From the NCBI RefSeq assembly GCF_021568695.1, contig NZ_JAKGTI010000001.1, forward strand, positions 1,302,001 through 1,366,000: DNA of 64,000 nt, written 5' to 3'. The number at the start of each line of letters is the position of its first letter. Positions within the stretch are counted from its first letter, which is position 1. The notes beneath the pieces were generated by a model, which worked only from the letters and a program-made list of their open reading frames with translations, was not told the origin of the DNA and searched no databases. Shown piece by piece: positions 25,464-35,113 of the stretch. A program made the position numbers and the translations under genes. Origin of the DNA: Maritalea mediterranea (GTDB taxonomy: Bacteria; Pseudomonadota; Alphaproteobacteria; Rhizobiales; Devosiaceae).

Positions 25464-25528
25464 TTGACATTCATAAACTTTTAGCACACTATTTTCAATA
25501 GTTGAAGTAAAGTTTCATTATTTGGAAC
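25464..25528 (+). promoter_or_regulatory. Promoter and operator region of the galactoside operon
   Basis: A TTGACA -35 hexamer (25464-25469) is followed 17 bp later by a weak -10 (CACTAT, 25487-25492). The -10 is overlapped by a perfect palindrome, ACTATT-TTC-AATAGT (25488-25502). A second imperfect repeat, GTTTC...GGAAC (25512-25528), lies downstream. Both are between the IclR gene and the binding-protein gene and are the best candidates for IclR sites. A GGGAGG ribosome-binding site follows before the ATG at 25558. Confidence 0.45.
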
Positions 25529-25557
25529 AACTTTAACGGAACGAACGGGAGGAATCA

Positions 25558-26793
25558 ATGTTCCAATTTAAACTGCCGATCGCAGTCGCCTTGTCGGCTG
25601 CACTCATCGGCTCATCTGCTATTGCGGGTGAGCTTGTTATCAACACCGACACCTCGGACCCTGCGCCAAAAGCTGCCTTTGAGGCGCTGATCGCCGGGTT
25701 TGAAAAAGAACATCCAGATGTCACCGTGAAATGGAATTTGTTCGATCATGAGGGGTATAAAACCTCGATCCGCAACTTCCTGACCGCGGATGCGCCGGAC
25801 CTGGCAAACTGGTATGCAGGCAACCGCATGTTGCCCTATGTAAATGCAGGTTTGTTCGAGCCCGTTGATGATGTTTGGGAAGAAAATGGGTTGAATGAAT
25901 CCTTGGCCTCCGCGGCTGCCTCAATGACAATCGATGGCAAAAAGTGGGGTGTGCCATACACTTATTACCAGTGGGGCGTTTATTATCGCAAAGATCTGTT
26001 TGAAGAGCACGGCATTGAAGTGCCCACAAACTGGGATGAGTTTAAAGCCGCAGGCGAAACGCTGAAGGAAAACGGCATCACGCCAATCACAATTGGCACC
26101 AAATATCTTTGGACCGCTGGTGGTGTGTTTGACTATTTGAACCTGCGGACCAACGGCTATGATTTCCATATGGCGTTGACCCGTGGCGAAGTGCCATGGA
26201 CCGACGAGCGCGTGCGCGCGACCATGAACAATTGGAAAGAACTGTTGGATGCCGGGTTCTTCCTGGAAAACCACGCCGCTTATTCCTGGCAGGAGGCATT
26301 GGCCCCAATGGTGCAGGGCGAAGCCGCCATGTACGTGATGGGCAACTTTGCTGTGGCACCGTTGCGTGAAGCTGGTTTGAGCGATGATCAGTTGGGTTTC
26401 TTCCAATTCCCCGTGATCAATCCTGATGTGCCTTTGGCCGAAGAAGCGCCAACAGACACAATTCACATTCCAGCCAATGCCAAGAACAAAGAGGATGCGA
26501 AGAAGTTCCTTGCTTATCTGGCGCGCGCTGACGTGCAAACTGAAATCAACAAGACGCTGGGTCAATTGCCGATCAACAAGAACAGTGAAGTCGCAGACGA
26601 CAAGTTCTTGCAGGCCGGTCTAAAAATGCTCTCTTCAACAGAGGGCGGTATTGCCCAGTTCTTTGACCGGGATGCACCAGCTGAAATGGCCAAAGTTGGC
26701 ATGGAAGGCTTCCAGGAGTTCATGGTGAAGCCAGACCGCTTGGATCAAATCCTTGAGCGCCTCGAAAAAGCGCGTCAACGGGTTTACGAATAA
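25558..26793 (+). CDS. Sugar ABC transporter substrate-binding protein (family 1)
   Basis: 411 residues; the first ~22 form a Sec signal (LPIAVALSAALIGSSAIA). The mature protein has the two-lobe extracellular binding protein pattern (AFEALIAGFEKEHPDVTVKW, then PYTYYQWGVYYRKDLFEEHGIEVPTNWDEF). It captures a sugar in the periplasm; its neighbours (GH36, GH42) suggest an alpha- or beta-galactoside. First gene of a seven-gene operon that reaches 35098. A strong hairpin follows before the permease genes. Confidence 0.9.
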   Translation: MFQFKLPIAVALSAALIGSSAIAGELVINTDTSDPAPKAAFEALIAGFEKEHPDVTVKWNLFDHEGYKTSIRNFLTADAPDLANWYAGNRMLPYVNAGLFEPVDDVWEENGLNESLASAAASMTIDGKKWGVPYTYYQWGVYYRKDLFEEHGIEVPTNWDEFKAAGETLKENGITPITIGTKYLWTAGGVFDYLNLRTNGYDFHMALTRGEVPWTDERVRATMNNWKELLDAGFFLENHAAYSWQEALAPMVQGEAAMYVMGNFAVAPLREAGLSDDQLGFFQFPVINPDVPLAEEAPTDTIHIPANAKNKEDAKKFLAYLARADVQTEINKTLGQLPINKNSEVADDKFLQAGLKMLSSTEGGIAQFFDRDAPAEMAKVGMEGFQEFMVKPDRLDQILERLEKARQRVYE

Positions 26794-26811
26794 TTTACTC
26801 CCTAAACCAAG

Positions 26812-26838
26812 GTTCACGCGCCCCCAGGGCGCGTGAAC
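26812..26838 (+). repeat. 12-bp-stem hairpin after the binding-protein gene
   Basis: GTTCACGCGCCC (26812-26823) pairs perfectly with GGGCGCGTGAAC (26827-26838) around a 3-nt loop, 18 bp after the stop codon and before the permease ribosome-binding site. There is no U-tract, so it is more likely an mRNA-stabilising 3' barrier than a full terminator. Confidence 0.8.
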
Positions 26839-26855
26839 AATCAAGGTGAGGTGCC

Positions 26856-27743
26856 ATGCAGGATTTCTGGAAACAAAATCAGCAAAAAATAGCGCCCTGG
26901 CTGTTCCTGGCCCCGGGCATCATCATGTTTTTGCTCTATGTGATTTATCCCATCATCGGCTCGTTTCAGATCAGTTTTTATGATTGGGATGGGCTGGGCC
27001 AAAAAGAATGGGTCGGGGTCAATAATTATATAGAGCTGATGGATGATGAGGCGTTTTACACCTCATTGAAAAACAACGTCATCTGGCTGGTTCTCTACAT
27101 GTTGGCGATCCCTGCCGGTTTGTTCGTGGCGCTGTTCTTGAACCAAACAGTATTTGGCATTCGCCTTTATAAATCGCTGTTTTTCTTTCCTTTTGTTATT
27201 TCGCAAGTTGTGGTCGGCCTGGTGTTCTCCTGGTTTTATGACCCCAGCAATGGCTTGATGAACATCGCGCTCGAAGCCATAGGTTTTGACGCCATTCCAG
27301 TGCTCGCAGACGAGCGATATGTGACCTATGGCATCATCGCCGCAGGTCTTTGGCCGCAAACAGCCTATTGCATGATCCTATACCTCACCGGTTTGAATGC
27401 GATTGATCCCGAACAGATTGAGGCGGCACGGCTGGACAACGCCAAAGGCTGGCGCATGCTGTGGTATGTGATCCTGCCGCAATTGCGTCCGGCGACCTTC
27501 ATTGCCATGGTGGTGACCGTGATTGGGGCCTTGCGCAGCTTCGACCTCATTTCGATTATGACCGACGGTGGGCCATGGGGATCGTCCCGCGTGTTGGCCT
27601 TTTACATGTATGAACAAGCCTTCTCCGAATATGGCTTCAGAATGGGCTATGGCGCAGCGATCGCCGTGGTGCTGTTCCTGATCATGATGGTCTATATCAC
27701 CTTCTTTTTGTACAAAATGTACCGTGACGAGCGAGGCCAATAA
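26856..27743 (+). CDS. Sugar ABC transporter permease (MalF/UgpA type)
   Basis: 295 residues with six predicted helices. The coupling motif EAARLDNAKGWRMLWYVILPQLRP (near 185-210) is the EAA loop that docks to the MalK-type ATPase. The N-terminal WLFLAPGIIMFLLYVIYPII helix is typical of this family. It forms the membrane pore with the next gene, whose start overlaps its stop by one base (TAATG). Confidence 0.92.
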   Translation: MQDFWKQNQQKIAPWLFLAPGIIMFLLYVIYPIIGSFQISFYDWDGLGQKEWVGVNNYIELMDDEAFYTSLKNNVIWLVLYMLAIPAGLFVALFLNQTVFGIRLYKSLFFFPFVISQVVVGLVFSWFYDPSNGLMNIALEAIGFDAIPVLADERYVTYGIIAAGLWPQTAYCMILYLTGLNAIDPEQIEAARLDNAKGWRMLWYVILPQLRPATFIAMVVTVIGALRSFDLISIMTDGGPWGSSRVLAFYMYEQAFSEYGFRMGYGAAIAVVLFLIMMVYITFFLYKMYRDERGQ

Positions 27744-28591
27744 TGTTTCCCACACCCATCGAGAAAACTTCGCGGCTGACACAGGTCTTTTACAAAGTGG
27801 CCCTGCCATTGGCGCTGATCCTTTGGCTGTTGCCCCTGATCGCTGTAGCGCTCACATCAATCCGATCCGCCGGTGACATTAACTCGGGCAATTATTGGGG
27901 ATGGCCCACCTCGTTCAACTTGGTTGAAAATTACACGGCAATCTTTCGCAACACGCCGATTGGCCAATATATGCTGAACAGCTTTAAGGTGACGATCCCC
28001 ACCGTGATTGGGGCTGTGGCCTTGTCCTGCATGACGGGTTTTGCCTTGGCGGTCTATCGCTTCCGGCTCAATCTGCTGGTTTTCTTTATGTTTGTCGCGG
28101 GCAATTTCGTGCCGTTCCAGATTCTGATGGTGCCGGTCCGCGACCTCACACTGCAGCTGAACCTCTATAATAGCTGGCAGGGCTTGGCTTTGTTCCACAT
28201 CGCCTTCCAAACCGGCTTTTGCACCCTGTTTATGCGCAATTTCATCAAAGCACTGCCAGTGGAATTGATTGAGGCCGCGCGGGTGGAGGGCGTCTCCGAG
28301 ATCAAGATTTTCTGGTATGTGGTGTTGCCACTGATGCGACCCGCTATTGCAGCGCTCTCTGTGTTGATCTTCACCTTTATCTGGAACGATTATTTCTGGG
28401 CAACTGTTTTAACCCAAGGCGCGGAGAGCCAGCCGATCACGGCAGGGCTCTACTCCTTGAACGGGCAGTGGGTCTCGGCCTGGCATTTGGTGTCCGCTGG
28501 ATCGATTGTTGCGGCGGTGCCGCCGGTTGCCATGTTCTTTTTGATGCAAAAGCATTTCATTGCCGGGCTGACCCTGGGTGCCGTGAAATGA
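27743..28591 (+). CDS. Sugar ABC transporter permease (MalG/UgpE type)
   Basis: 282 residues, six helices, with the EAA loop IEAARVEGVSEIKIFWYVVLPLMRPA. The C-terminal VAAVPPVAMFFLMQKHFIAGLTLGAVK is the standard ending of MalG-like permeases. Coupled to the preceding permease by a 1-base overlap and to the alpha-galactosidase gene by ATGA. Confidence 0.92.
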   Translation: MFPTPIEKTSRLTQVFYKVALPLALILWLLPLIAVALTSIRSAGDINSGNYWGWPTSFNLVENYTAIFRNTPIGQYMLNSFKVTIPTVIGAVALSCMTGFALAVYRFRLNLLVFFMFVAGNFVPFQILMVPVRDLTLQLNLYNSWQGLALFHIAFQTGFCTLFMRNFIKALPVELIEAARVEGVSEIKIFWYVVLPLMRPAIAALSVLIFTFIWNDYFWATVLTQGAESQPITAGLYSLNGQWVSAWHLVSAGSIVAAVPPVAMFFLMQKHFIAGLTLGAVK

Positions 28592-30672
28592 TACAAACTT
28601 GGCGACTGGATGTGGAACAGGCCACTTTGGTGCTGGCCCGTCGTGGTGACAGAATGGTGGAGATCGTCTATTTGGGGGCGCCATTGCCCGCAGATGCCGA
28701 TTTGGACCAAATTGTCCAAGCCACCCAACGCGATGTGACGGGGGGGATGCTTGACCAAAATCTGCCGCTTACCATTTGTCCCGAGTTGGGCGAAAGCATA
28801 CAGGGGCACGCCGGATTGAAATTGAACGGCCCAAGCGGCCAACTCATGCGCCCCACATTCAGCAATGTGCAAGTGCATCAAATGGATGCACGCATCGAGA
28901 TTGAAGCTCGGGATCAGCAAAACGGGTTGACCTTCACCGCCACATTGGCCGCACACGCGAGTGAACAGGTATTCTATGCACGCGCTGCGCTTAAAACGTC
29001 GGAACCGTGCCGTCTGTCTTGGCTGAGTGCGCCAGTTGTCACAGGCTTTGCACATACGAACGGCATCTTGGATTTCACGGGCAGATGGTGTGGTGAATTC
29101 ATCGAGCAATCCACCCCATGGCGGGCGGGTGCACATATGCGTGACAATCCCACTGGCCGTTCGGGCCATGAACATTTCCCCGGCGCATTTGTGTTGGGCA
29201 AGGGCGCAACCAACAATCAGGGTGAAGCCTATGGCTTCCACTATGCCTGGTCGGGCGGCCATTGCATGATCGCTGAACAATTGCCAGACGGGCAAAGACA
29301 ATTACAGTTCGGTCACGCGTTGGACAGTTACAATGAGCTGGCCATGGAATTTGAAACCGCTCCGCTTTATTTTACTTACACTGCAGACCAAGGCTTGAAT
29401 GGGTGCGCAATTGCATTTCAACGCTTGGTAAAGGCCAATCTAAAATCGGAGGTGCGCGATGAAGTGCGCCCCGTTCACTATAATTGCTGGGAAGCGGTAT
29501 ATTTCGATCATAAGCTGGAGCAACTTAAACATATTGCAAATAAGGCAGCAGCTCTCGGCGCCGAACGGTTTGTGCTGGACGATGGTTGGTTCGGCAACCG
29601 AAATGATGACACAAGTTCGCTTGGAGACTGGCAAGTCGACCCGAAAAAGTTCCCTGACGGGTTGACCCCACTCATTGAATACGTGCGTGGATTGAACATG
29701 CAGTTCGGTCTTTGGGTAGAGCCAGAAATGGTCAACGCAAACTCTGCGCTTTATCGCGCACATCCGGAATGGCTGCTCGGCCCTGCTGACCAGCTGCCGG
29801 GACGGCATCAATTTGTGTTGGATATGGCGCTGGAAGAGGTGCAGGACTATCTCTTCGACCAGCTTTCCGCGCTGCTCAATCAATATGAGATTTCCTATCT
29901 CAAGTGGGATCATAACCGCGTGTTGCCCTTTAAACATGCGGCACAAACCGAGGGCACATATGCGCTGTTGGCACGGCTCAACGATGCCTTTCCCAAACTA
30001 GTAATCGAAAGCTGCGCGTCGGGAGGTGGTCGTCTTGATTATGGTATATTGCAGCATACGCAGCGCGTTTGGCTATCTGACAGCAACGACGCGCTTGAGC
30101 GCGCTAAAATACAACATAATGCGGCCCTGTTTTTACCCGCCGCTGTGACCGGTTCCCATGTGGGGCCGCGCATTTGCCATACCTCCGGGCGGCAAATCGA
30201 TATGCAAACCCGGGCCTGGGTGGCTGCCCAGCGACATATGGGGTTTGAAATGGACCCTGACGAACTGACTGATGAAGAGGCCGCAACACTGGCGGCGGTA
30301 ACCGCGTGGTGGCAAAACAACCGCGAATGGATGCTTGATGCGGACTTGCTGCGGCTGGACGGTGGAGGGCAAAATATTTTGTCAGAACTGCACCTCGCGC
30401 GCGACAAAGGCCGCTTTGTGCTATTCGCCAACAAAATTGATACTTCAGATACGATTTTGGAGACGCCAATCCGGCTTGCACGGCTTGAAGCCGACGCGCA
30501 CTATAAGATAGAAATTGTGAATCACGATCAATATCCGCATCTTTCACGTAGTGATTTGCCCATTAAAAACAAAGCTTTGACCTTGCCTGGGAGCTTTTTG
30601 TGCCAAACGGGCATTCAACTGCCGTGGAATTTCCCCGGCCGCGTGTCCGTCATCGAAGGAATTAAAGTATGA
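28588..30672 (+). CDS. GH36 alpha-galactosidase
   Basis: 694 residues, cytoplasmic (no signal peptide). Releases terminal alpha-linked galactose from imported oligosaccharides or galactosyl-glycerol-type compounds. An N-terminal beta-sandwich (~1-280) precedes the TIM barrel: HYNCWEAVYFDH, FVLDDGWFGNRNDD, FGLWVEPEMVN, then YLKWDHNR with the nucleophile D441 and WLSDSNDA with the acid/base D498. The start at 28588 is chosen because ATGA overlaps the permease stop; upstream in-frame codons lie in the permease gene. The stop overlaps the dehydratase gene by 4 bases. Confidence 0.93.
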   Translation: MIQTWRLDVEQATLVLARRGDRMVEIVYLGAPLPADADLDQIVQATQRDVTGGMLDQNLPLTICPELGESIQGHAGLKLNGPSGQLMRPTFSNVQVHQMDARIEIEARDQQNGLTFTATLAAHASEQVFYARAALKTSEPCRLSWLSAPVVTGFAHTNGILDFTGRWCGEFIEQSTPWRAGAHMRDNPTGRSGHEHFPGAFVLGKGATNNQGEAYGFHYAWSGGHCMIAEQLPDGQRQLQFGHALDSYNELAMEFETAPLYFTYTADQGLNGCAIAFQRLVKANLKSEVRDEVRPVHYNCWEAVYFDHKLEQLKHIANKAAALGAERFVLDDGWFGNRNDDTSSLGDWQVDPKKFPDGLTPLIEYVRGLNMQFGLWVEPEMVNANSALYRAHPEWLLGPADQLPGRHQFVLDMALEEVQDYLFDQLSALLNQYEISYLKWDHNRVLPFKHAAQTEGTYALLARLNDAFPKLVIESCASGGGRLDYGILQHTQRVWLSDSNDALERAKIQHNAALFLPAAVTGSHVGPRICHTSGRQIDMQTRAWVAAQRHMGFEMDPDELTDEEAATLAAVTAWWQNNREWMLDADLLRLDGGGQNILSELHLARDKGRFVLFANKIDTSDTILETPIRLARLEADAHYKIEIVNHDQYPHLSRSDLPIKNKALTLPGSFLCQTGIQLPWNFPGRVSVIEGIKV

Positions 30673-32384
30673 GTGACTCCAAAAAACGCCGCAGTCAGGC
30701 TTGGTATGGCAAGCAAGACCGCGATGGTTTTATCCATCGCTCTTGGATGAAAAACCAGGGTTTTCCCGATCATGTATTTGACGGACGCCCGATTATTGGC
30801 ATTTGCAACACGTGGTCGGAGCTAACACCCTGCAATGCGGGTTTGCGTGATCTGGCAGAAGCGGTAAAGCGCGGCGTTTGGGAAGCAGGCGGTTTTCCGG
30901 TTGAATTTCCGGTTATGAGCTTGGGCGAAACGCAAATGAAGCCGACCGCAATGCTGTTCCGCAATCTCTTGTCGATGGACGTGGAAGAGAGCATTCGTGC
31001 CTACGGCATTGATGGCGTTGTGTTGTTGGGCGGTTGCGATAAAACCACCCCCGGTCAGCTGATGGGGGCAGCCTCAGTCGACCTGCCGACGATCGTGGTT
31101 TCGTCCGGTCCCATGCTCAACGGCAAGTTCAAAGGCCGGGATATTGGGTCAGGTACCGATGTCTGGAAATTCTCTGAGGATGTGCGTGCAGGCGATATGA
31201 GCTTGAAGGACTTTATGTCCGCCGAAGCGGGGATGAGCCGATCTGTCGGTGTGTGCATGACCATGGGAACGGCCTCAACAATGGCATCGCTGGTTGAGGC
31301 AATGGGTTTTTGCCTGCCAACCAACGCAGCGCTGCCGGCCGTTGATGCCCGTCGCGGCACACTCGCCCACCTCACAGGTAAGCGCATTGTGGAGATGGTA
31401 GAAGAGGACCTCACCATGTCCAAGGTGGCCACCAAGGCGAACTTTGAGAATGCCATACTGGCCAATGCGGCCATCGGCGGATCAACAAATGCAGTGGTGC
31501 ATTTGCTCGCCATTGCGGGGCGTATGGGCATTGATTTGACCCTTGAAGACTTCGAGTTGGGCAAAGACCTGCCGCTGCTGGTCAATTGCATGCCCTCTGG
31601 CAAATATCTGATGGAAGATTTCTGCTATGCGGGAGGCATGCCCGCGTTGATGAAAGAGCTTGCGGCGCATCTGCGCCCATCCAACAGCGTGTTGGGCAAA
31701 GATATTTCCAGCTATTACAAAGACGCTGAGTGCTATAATCGCGATGTGATCTTTGCCTATGATGCGCCGATAAAGTCAAAGGTCGGTTTGCGGGTTCTAA
31801 AAGGTAGCCTCGCGCCAAACGGCGCCATCATTAAACCATCCGCCGCAACGCCAGCATTGCTCAAGCACGAGGGCGAAGCCTATGTGTTCGAAAACATCGA
31901 GGATTTTAAAGCCAATATAGATCGCGAAGATTTGCCGGTCACAAAGGATACCATCCTCGTGCTGAAGGGTTGTGGTCCCAAAGGCTATCCCGGCATGCCC
32001 GAGGTGGGCAATATGCCGATCCCTCGCAAGCTGGTTGCCGAGGGTGTGCGCGATATGGTGCGCATTTCTGACGCGCGCATGTCGGGCACCGCATTTGGCA
32101 CAGTGGTGCTCCATACCTCGCCAGAAGCTGAGGCTGGCGGTCCATTGGCGCTGGTGCAAACTGGCGATCGGATCAAGCTGGATGCAGAAAACGGCCTGTT
32201 GGACCTTTTGGTTGAAGAGGAAGAACTGGAGAAACGTCGCGCCAATTGGAAACCAACGCCACCTCATTATGAGCGTGGATATGCCAGCCTCTATATCGAA
32301 CGTGTTCTGCAAGCCGACAAAGGCGCAGATTTAGATTTCCTTGTGGGCAAAGACACACGCCCTGTGACTCGGGAGAGCCATTAA
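30669..32384 (+). CDS. IlvD/Edd family sugar-acid dehydratase (arabinonate/galactonate type)
   Basis: 571 residues, closest in feel to L-arabinonate dehydratase of rhizobia rather than to IlvD of branched-chain synthesis. HRSWMKNQG and ICNTWSELTPCN near the N-terminus are typical of the sugar-acid branch. Three cysteines expected to hold a [2Fe-2S] cluster are at C55, C123 (GGCDKTTPGQLMGA) and C196; K125 could bind Mg2+, and SDARMSG holds the catalytic serine. It dehydrates an aldonate to a 2-keto-3-deoxy acid. With the SDR behind it and galactosidases around it, D-galactonate is a likely substrate; L-arabinonate or D-fuconate are alternatives. Confidence 0.88.
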   Translation: MSDSKKRRSQAWYGKQDRDGFIHRSWMKNQGFPDHVFDGRPIIGICNTWSELTPCNAGLRDLAEAVKRGVWEAGGFPVEFPVMSLGETQMKPTAMLFRNLLSMDVEESIRAYGIDGVVLLGGCDKTTPGQLMGAASVDLPTIVVSSGPMLNGKFKGRDIGSGTDVWKFSEDVRAGDMSLKDFMSAEAGMSRSVGVCMTMGTASTMASLVEAMGFCLPTNAALPAVDARRGTLAHLTGKRIVEMVEEDLTMSKVATKANFENAILANAAIGGSTNAVVHLLAIAGRMGIDLTLEDFELGKDLPLLVNCMPSGKYLMEDFCYAGGMPALMKELAAHLRPSNSVLGKDISSYYKDAECYNRDVIFAYDAPIKSKVGLRVLKGSLAPNGAIIKPSAATPALLKHEGEAYVFENIEDFKANIDREDLPVTKDTILVLKGCGPKGYPGMPEVGNMPIPRKLVAEGVRDMVRISDARMSGTAFGTVVLHTSPEAEAGGPLALVQTGDRIKLDAENGLLDLLVEEEELEKRRANWKPTPPHYERGYASLYIERVLQADKGADLDFLVGKDTRPVTRESH

Positions 32385-33154
32385 TGCAAAGCTACGCCAC
32401 ATTTCACGACTTAAAGGACAAAAACGTATTCATCACCGGTGGTGGTGCCGGAATCGGTGCGGCTTTGACGGAAGGATTTTTGACGCAAGGCGCAAAAGTA
32501 GCCTTTGTTCAGCGGTCTGATGCCAGCGAATTTGCGGAAAAGATGGGTGATAAATATGGCCAAAAACCTCTGTTTTTGCCTTGCGATATCACCGATATTG
32601 ACGCGCTTAAAGCCGCCATGGAACAGGCGGCAGCCGCGCATGGCGAAATTGACGTGGTCGTAAACAATGCGGCAAATGACCAACGGCATAGTTTGGAAGA
32701 ATATGGCGTTGAGGACTGGGACAAATCGATCAATATCAATTTGCGCCCCCACTATTTCACCGCACAGGCTGCCGCACCCGGTATGAAAAAGAAGGGTGGG
32801 GGGGCGATTATCAATTTTTCCTCTGCCTCTTATATGATGGGGAATGCGGGCTATAGCTCCTATGTTGCGTCGAAGGCTGGCATTACCGGGCTGACGCGGG
32901 CGCTCGCGCGCGAATTGGGGCCAGATAATATTCGCGTCAATGCCTTGGTGCCAGGATGGGTGTTGACCAAAAAGCAATTGGACATGTGGGCGACAGAGGA
33001 AGACTTGAAAGCCCATTTGGACAAACAATGCTTAAAGGAGCATCTGGTGGAACAGGATATCGTTGATGCCACACTATTTTTGGCCTCAAAAACCAGCCGC
33101 ATGATGACCAGTCAAGCGCTTGTGGTTGACGGTGGCGTGGTGATGACGGGCTGA
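32384..33154 (+). CDS. SDR aldose 1-dehydrogenase-like
   Basis: 256 residues, classical short-chain dehydrogenase: cofactor motif TGGGAGIG, NNAAN, the catalytic Ser in FSSASYMMG, and YVASK. The sequence resembles Caulobacter xylose dehydrogenase and related L-arabinose/galactose 1-dehydrogenases (LARELGPDNIRVNALVPGWVLTKKQ). It would oxidise the free aldose to the lactone with NAD(P). A 1-base overlap with the dehydratase (TAATG) ties the two steps together. Confidence 0.85.
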   Translation: MQSYATFHDLKDKNVFITGGGAGIGAALTEGFLTQGAKVAFVQRSDASEFAEKMGDKYGQKPLFLPCDITDIDALKAAMEQAAAAHGEIDVVVNNAANDQRHSLEEYGVEDWDKSININLRPHYFTAQAAAPGMKKKGGGAIINFSSASYMMGNAGYSSYVASKAGITGLTRALARELGPDNIRVNALVPGWVLTKKQLDMWATEEDLKAHLDKQCLKEHLVEQDIVDATLFLASKTSRMMTSQALVVDGGVVMTG

Positions 33155-33196
33155 CCCGGCCAAAATACTGTAGCCCCCTGAATAAAGGACATTCTG

Positions 33197-35098
33197 ATGA
33201 CCCAAAAAGGCCTAGGCGTTTGCTATTATCCGGAACATTGGCCCCGCGAGATGTGGGCCAGCGATGTCCAGCGCATGGCAGATATCGGCCTGACATGGGT
33301 GCGCATCGGTGAATTTGCTTGGTCACGCATTGAGCCAAAGCCTGGGCAATTTGAATGGGCGTGGCTTGATCAAGCGGTCGAGACTTTGGCGGATGCTGGG
33401 CTCAAGATCGTGTTGGGCACACCGACAGCAACACCGCCGCGCTGGATGCTGAGCAAGCATCCGGATATGTTGGCGGTAGATGCGCAGGGGCGTCCGCGCA
33501 AGTTTGGCTCCCGTCGCCATTATTGTTTCTCCCATGAAGCCTACAAGAAGGAATGCGCCCGTATTGTGCGCCTCTTGGCCGAACGATATGGCGATCATCC
33601 CGCCATTTGCGCCTGGCAGACCGACAATGAATATGGCTGTCACGACACAACGATTTCATATTCTGACGCCGCGCGTCAGGGCTTCCAAAAATGGTTGGCA
33701 GCGCGCTATGACAATATTGCCGCCCTTAATGACGCATGGGGCAACGTCTTCTGGTCGATGGAATATGCAGCATTTGACGAAGTGGACTTGCCCAATCTTA
33801 CCGTGACTGAAGCCAATCCGGCGCACCAGATGGCTTTTCGCCGGTTTTCATCCGACCAAGTGGTAGCTTTCAATAAGCTGCAAGTTGATGAAATCCGCGC
33901 CAAAAGCACAGCACCGGTCATCCATAATTATATGGGCCGGATCACTGATTTTGATCATTATCAAGTGGCTGCAGATCTCGACATCGCCAGTTGGGATTCA
34001 TACCCATTGGGGTTTTTGGAAGACCGCATCGAGGCGGATGACGAGTTTAAAAACCAATATTTGAAACAGGGGCATCCGGATTATCAGGCGTTTCACCATG
34101 ATCTTTATCGGGCGGTGGGCCGCGGCCGATGGTGGATTATGGAGCAACAGCCCGGGCCGGTAAACTGGGCCCCCTATAACCCGGCCCCGTTGCCGGGCAT
34201 GGTGCGGCTGTGGGCCTTAGAAGCCTTTGCGCATGGCGCAGAAAATGTGCTCTATTTTCGTTGGCGACAAGCACCCTTTGCCCAAGAACAGATGCATACC
34301 GGCCTATATCTGCCGGACGACAGCCCCAACGTCGCCGCCAATGAGGCCAAGCAAGTGGCGCAGGATTTGTCACAATTGCAAGCCGACCAAATTGAGCCGG
34401 CGCGGGTGGCATTAATCTTTGACTATGAAAGCCAATGGGCAAGCGAAATACAGCCGCAAGGGCAGGGCTTTGACTATTTCGACCTGGTTTTTCATTATTA
34501 TAAAGCTTTGCGCCGATTAGGCTGCAATATCGACATCTTGCCGCCTAACGCGACCAATTTTGGTGATTATACCGTGATCTTTGCACCCGGCGTGGTGACA
34601 TTGACGCAAGCACAGCAAAAAGCACTGCGGGAAAGCGGTGCCAAGGTGGTTTTGGGGCCGCGCACGAATGCCAAAACATCAGAGTTTTCCATTCCACCGG
34701 CTCTGCCGCCCAATTTTGACGGACTGCCTCTCAAGATAACCAATGTGGAGAGCTTACGGCCCAGCGCTGGCGTGGCTTTGGAAAAGGGCCAAATCCGCTA
34801 TTGGTTTGAACATATTGAAGGGGAGGTGACGCCGATCCTGAACACTGAGGACGGACGCCCCGCCATCGTCGAAAAAGATAATCTGATCTATTGTGCCGGG
34901 TGGCTGGACGAAACCGCATTGTTCAATTTTGTGGGCGCACTGCTTGGCGCAGTCGATATCCCGATCGAGCATCTGCCGGATGGGCTGCGGCGGCGCGAGA
35001 CCAGCGATCATGTGGTATATCTAAACTACGCGCCGATCGCCATCAGTCACCGCGATGCCGAAATTCCGCCCGCTGGTGTACATTTTGTACGAAAATAG
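33197..35098 (+). CDS. GH42 beta-galactosidase
   Basis: 633 residues, cytoplasmic. TIM barrel ~1-380 with the acid/base E145 in QTDNEYG and the nucleophile E316 in WWIMEQQPGP; then a trimerisation domain (ARVALIFDYESQWA) and a small C-terminal beta domain. GH42 enzymes hydrolyse short beta-galactosides and sometimes alpha-L-arabinopyranosides. It ends the galactoside operon, 42 bp after the SDR, and converges on the lacI-type gene with only 15 bp between stops. Confidence 0.93.
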   Translation: MTQKGLGVCYYPEHWPREMWASDVQRMADIGLTWVRIGEFAWSRIEPKPGQFEWAWLDQAVETLADAGLKIVLGTPTATPPRWMLSKHPDMLAVDAQGRPRKFGSRRHYCFSHEAYKKECARIVRLLAERYGDHPAICAWQTDNEYGCHDTTISYSDAARQGFQKWLAARYDNIAALNDAWGNVFWSMEYAAFDEVDLPNLTVTEANPAHQMAFRRFSSDQVVAFNKLQVDEIRAKSTAPVIHNYMGRITDFDHYQVAADLDIASWDSYPLGFLEDRIEADDEFKNQYLKQGHPDYQAFHHDLYRAVGRGRWWIMEQQPGPVNWAPYNPAPLPGMVRLWALEAFAHGAENVLYFRWRQAPFAQEQMHTGLYLPDDSPNVAANEAKQVAQDLSQLQADQIEPARVALIFDYESQWASEIQPQGQGFDYFDLVFHYYKALRRLGCNIDILPPNATNFGDYTVIFAPGVVTLTQAQQKALRESGAKVVLGPRTNAKTSEFSIPPALPPNFDGLPLKITNVESLRPSAGVALEKGQIRYWFEHIEGEVTPILNTEDGRPAIVEKDNLIYCAGWLDETALFNFVGALLGAVDIPIEHLPDGLRRRETSDHVVYLNYAPIAISHRDAEIPPAGVHFVRK

Positions 35099-35113
35099 CC
35101 AGACTTGAACACA

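Noticed and set aside
28450-29301. 283-codon minus-strand frame opposite the alpha-galactosidase
   Set aside because: Shadow of the GH36 gene and the end of the permease gene; no domain and an improbable composition.
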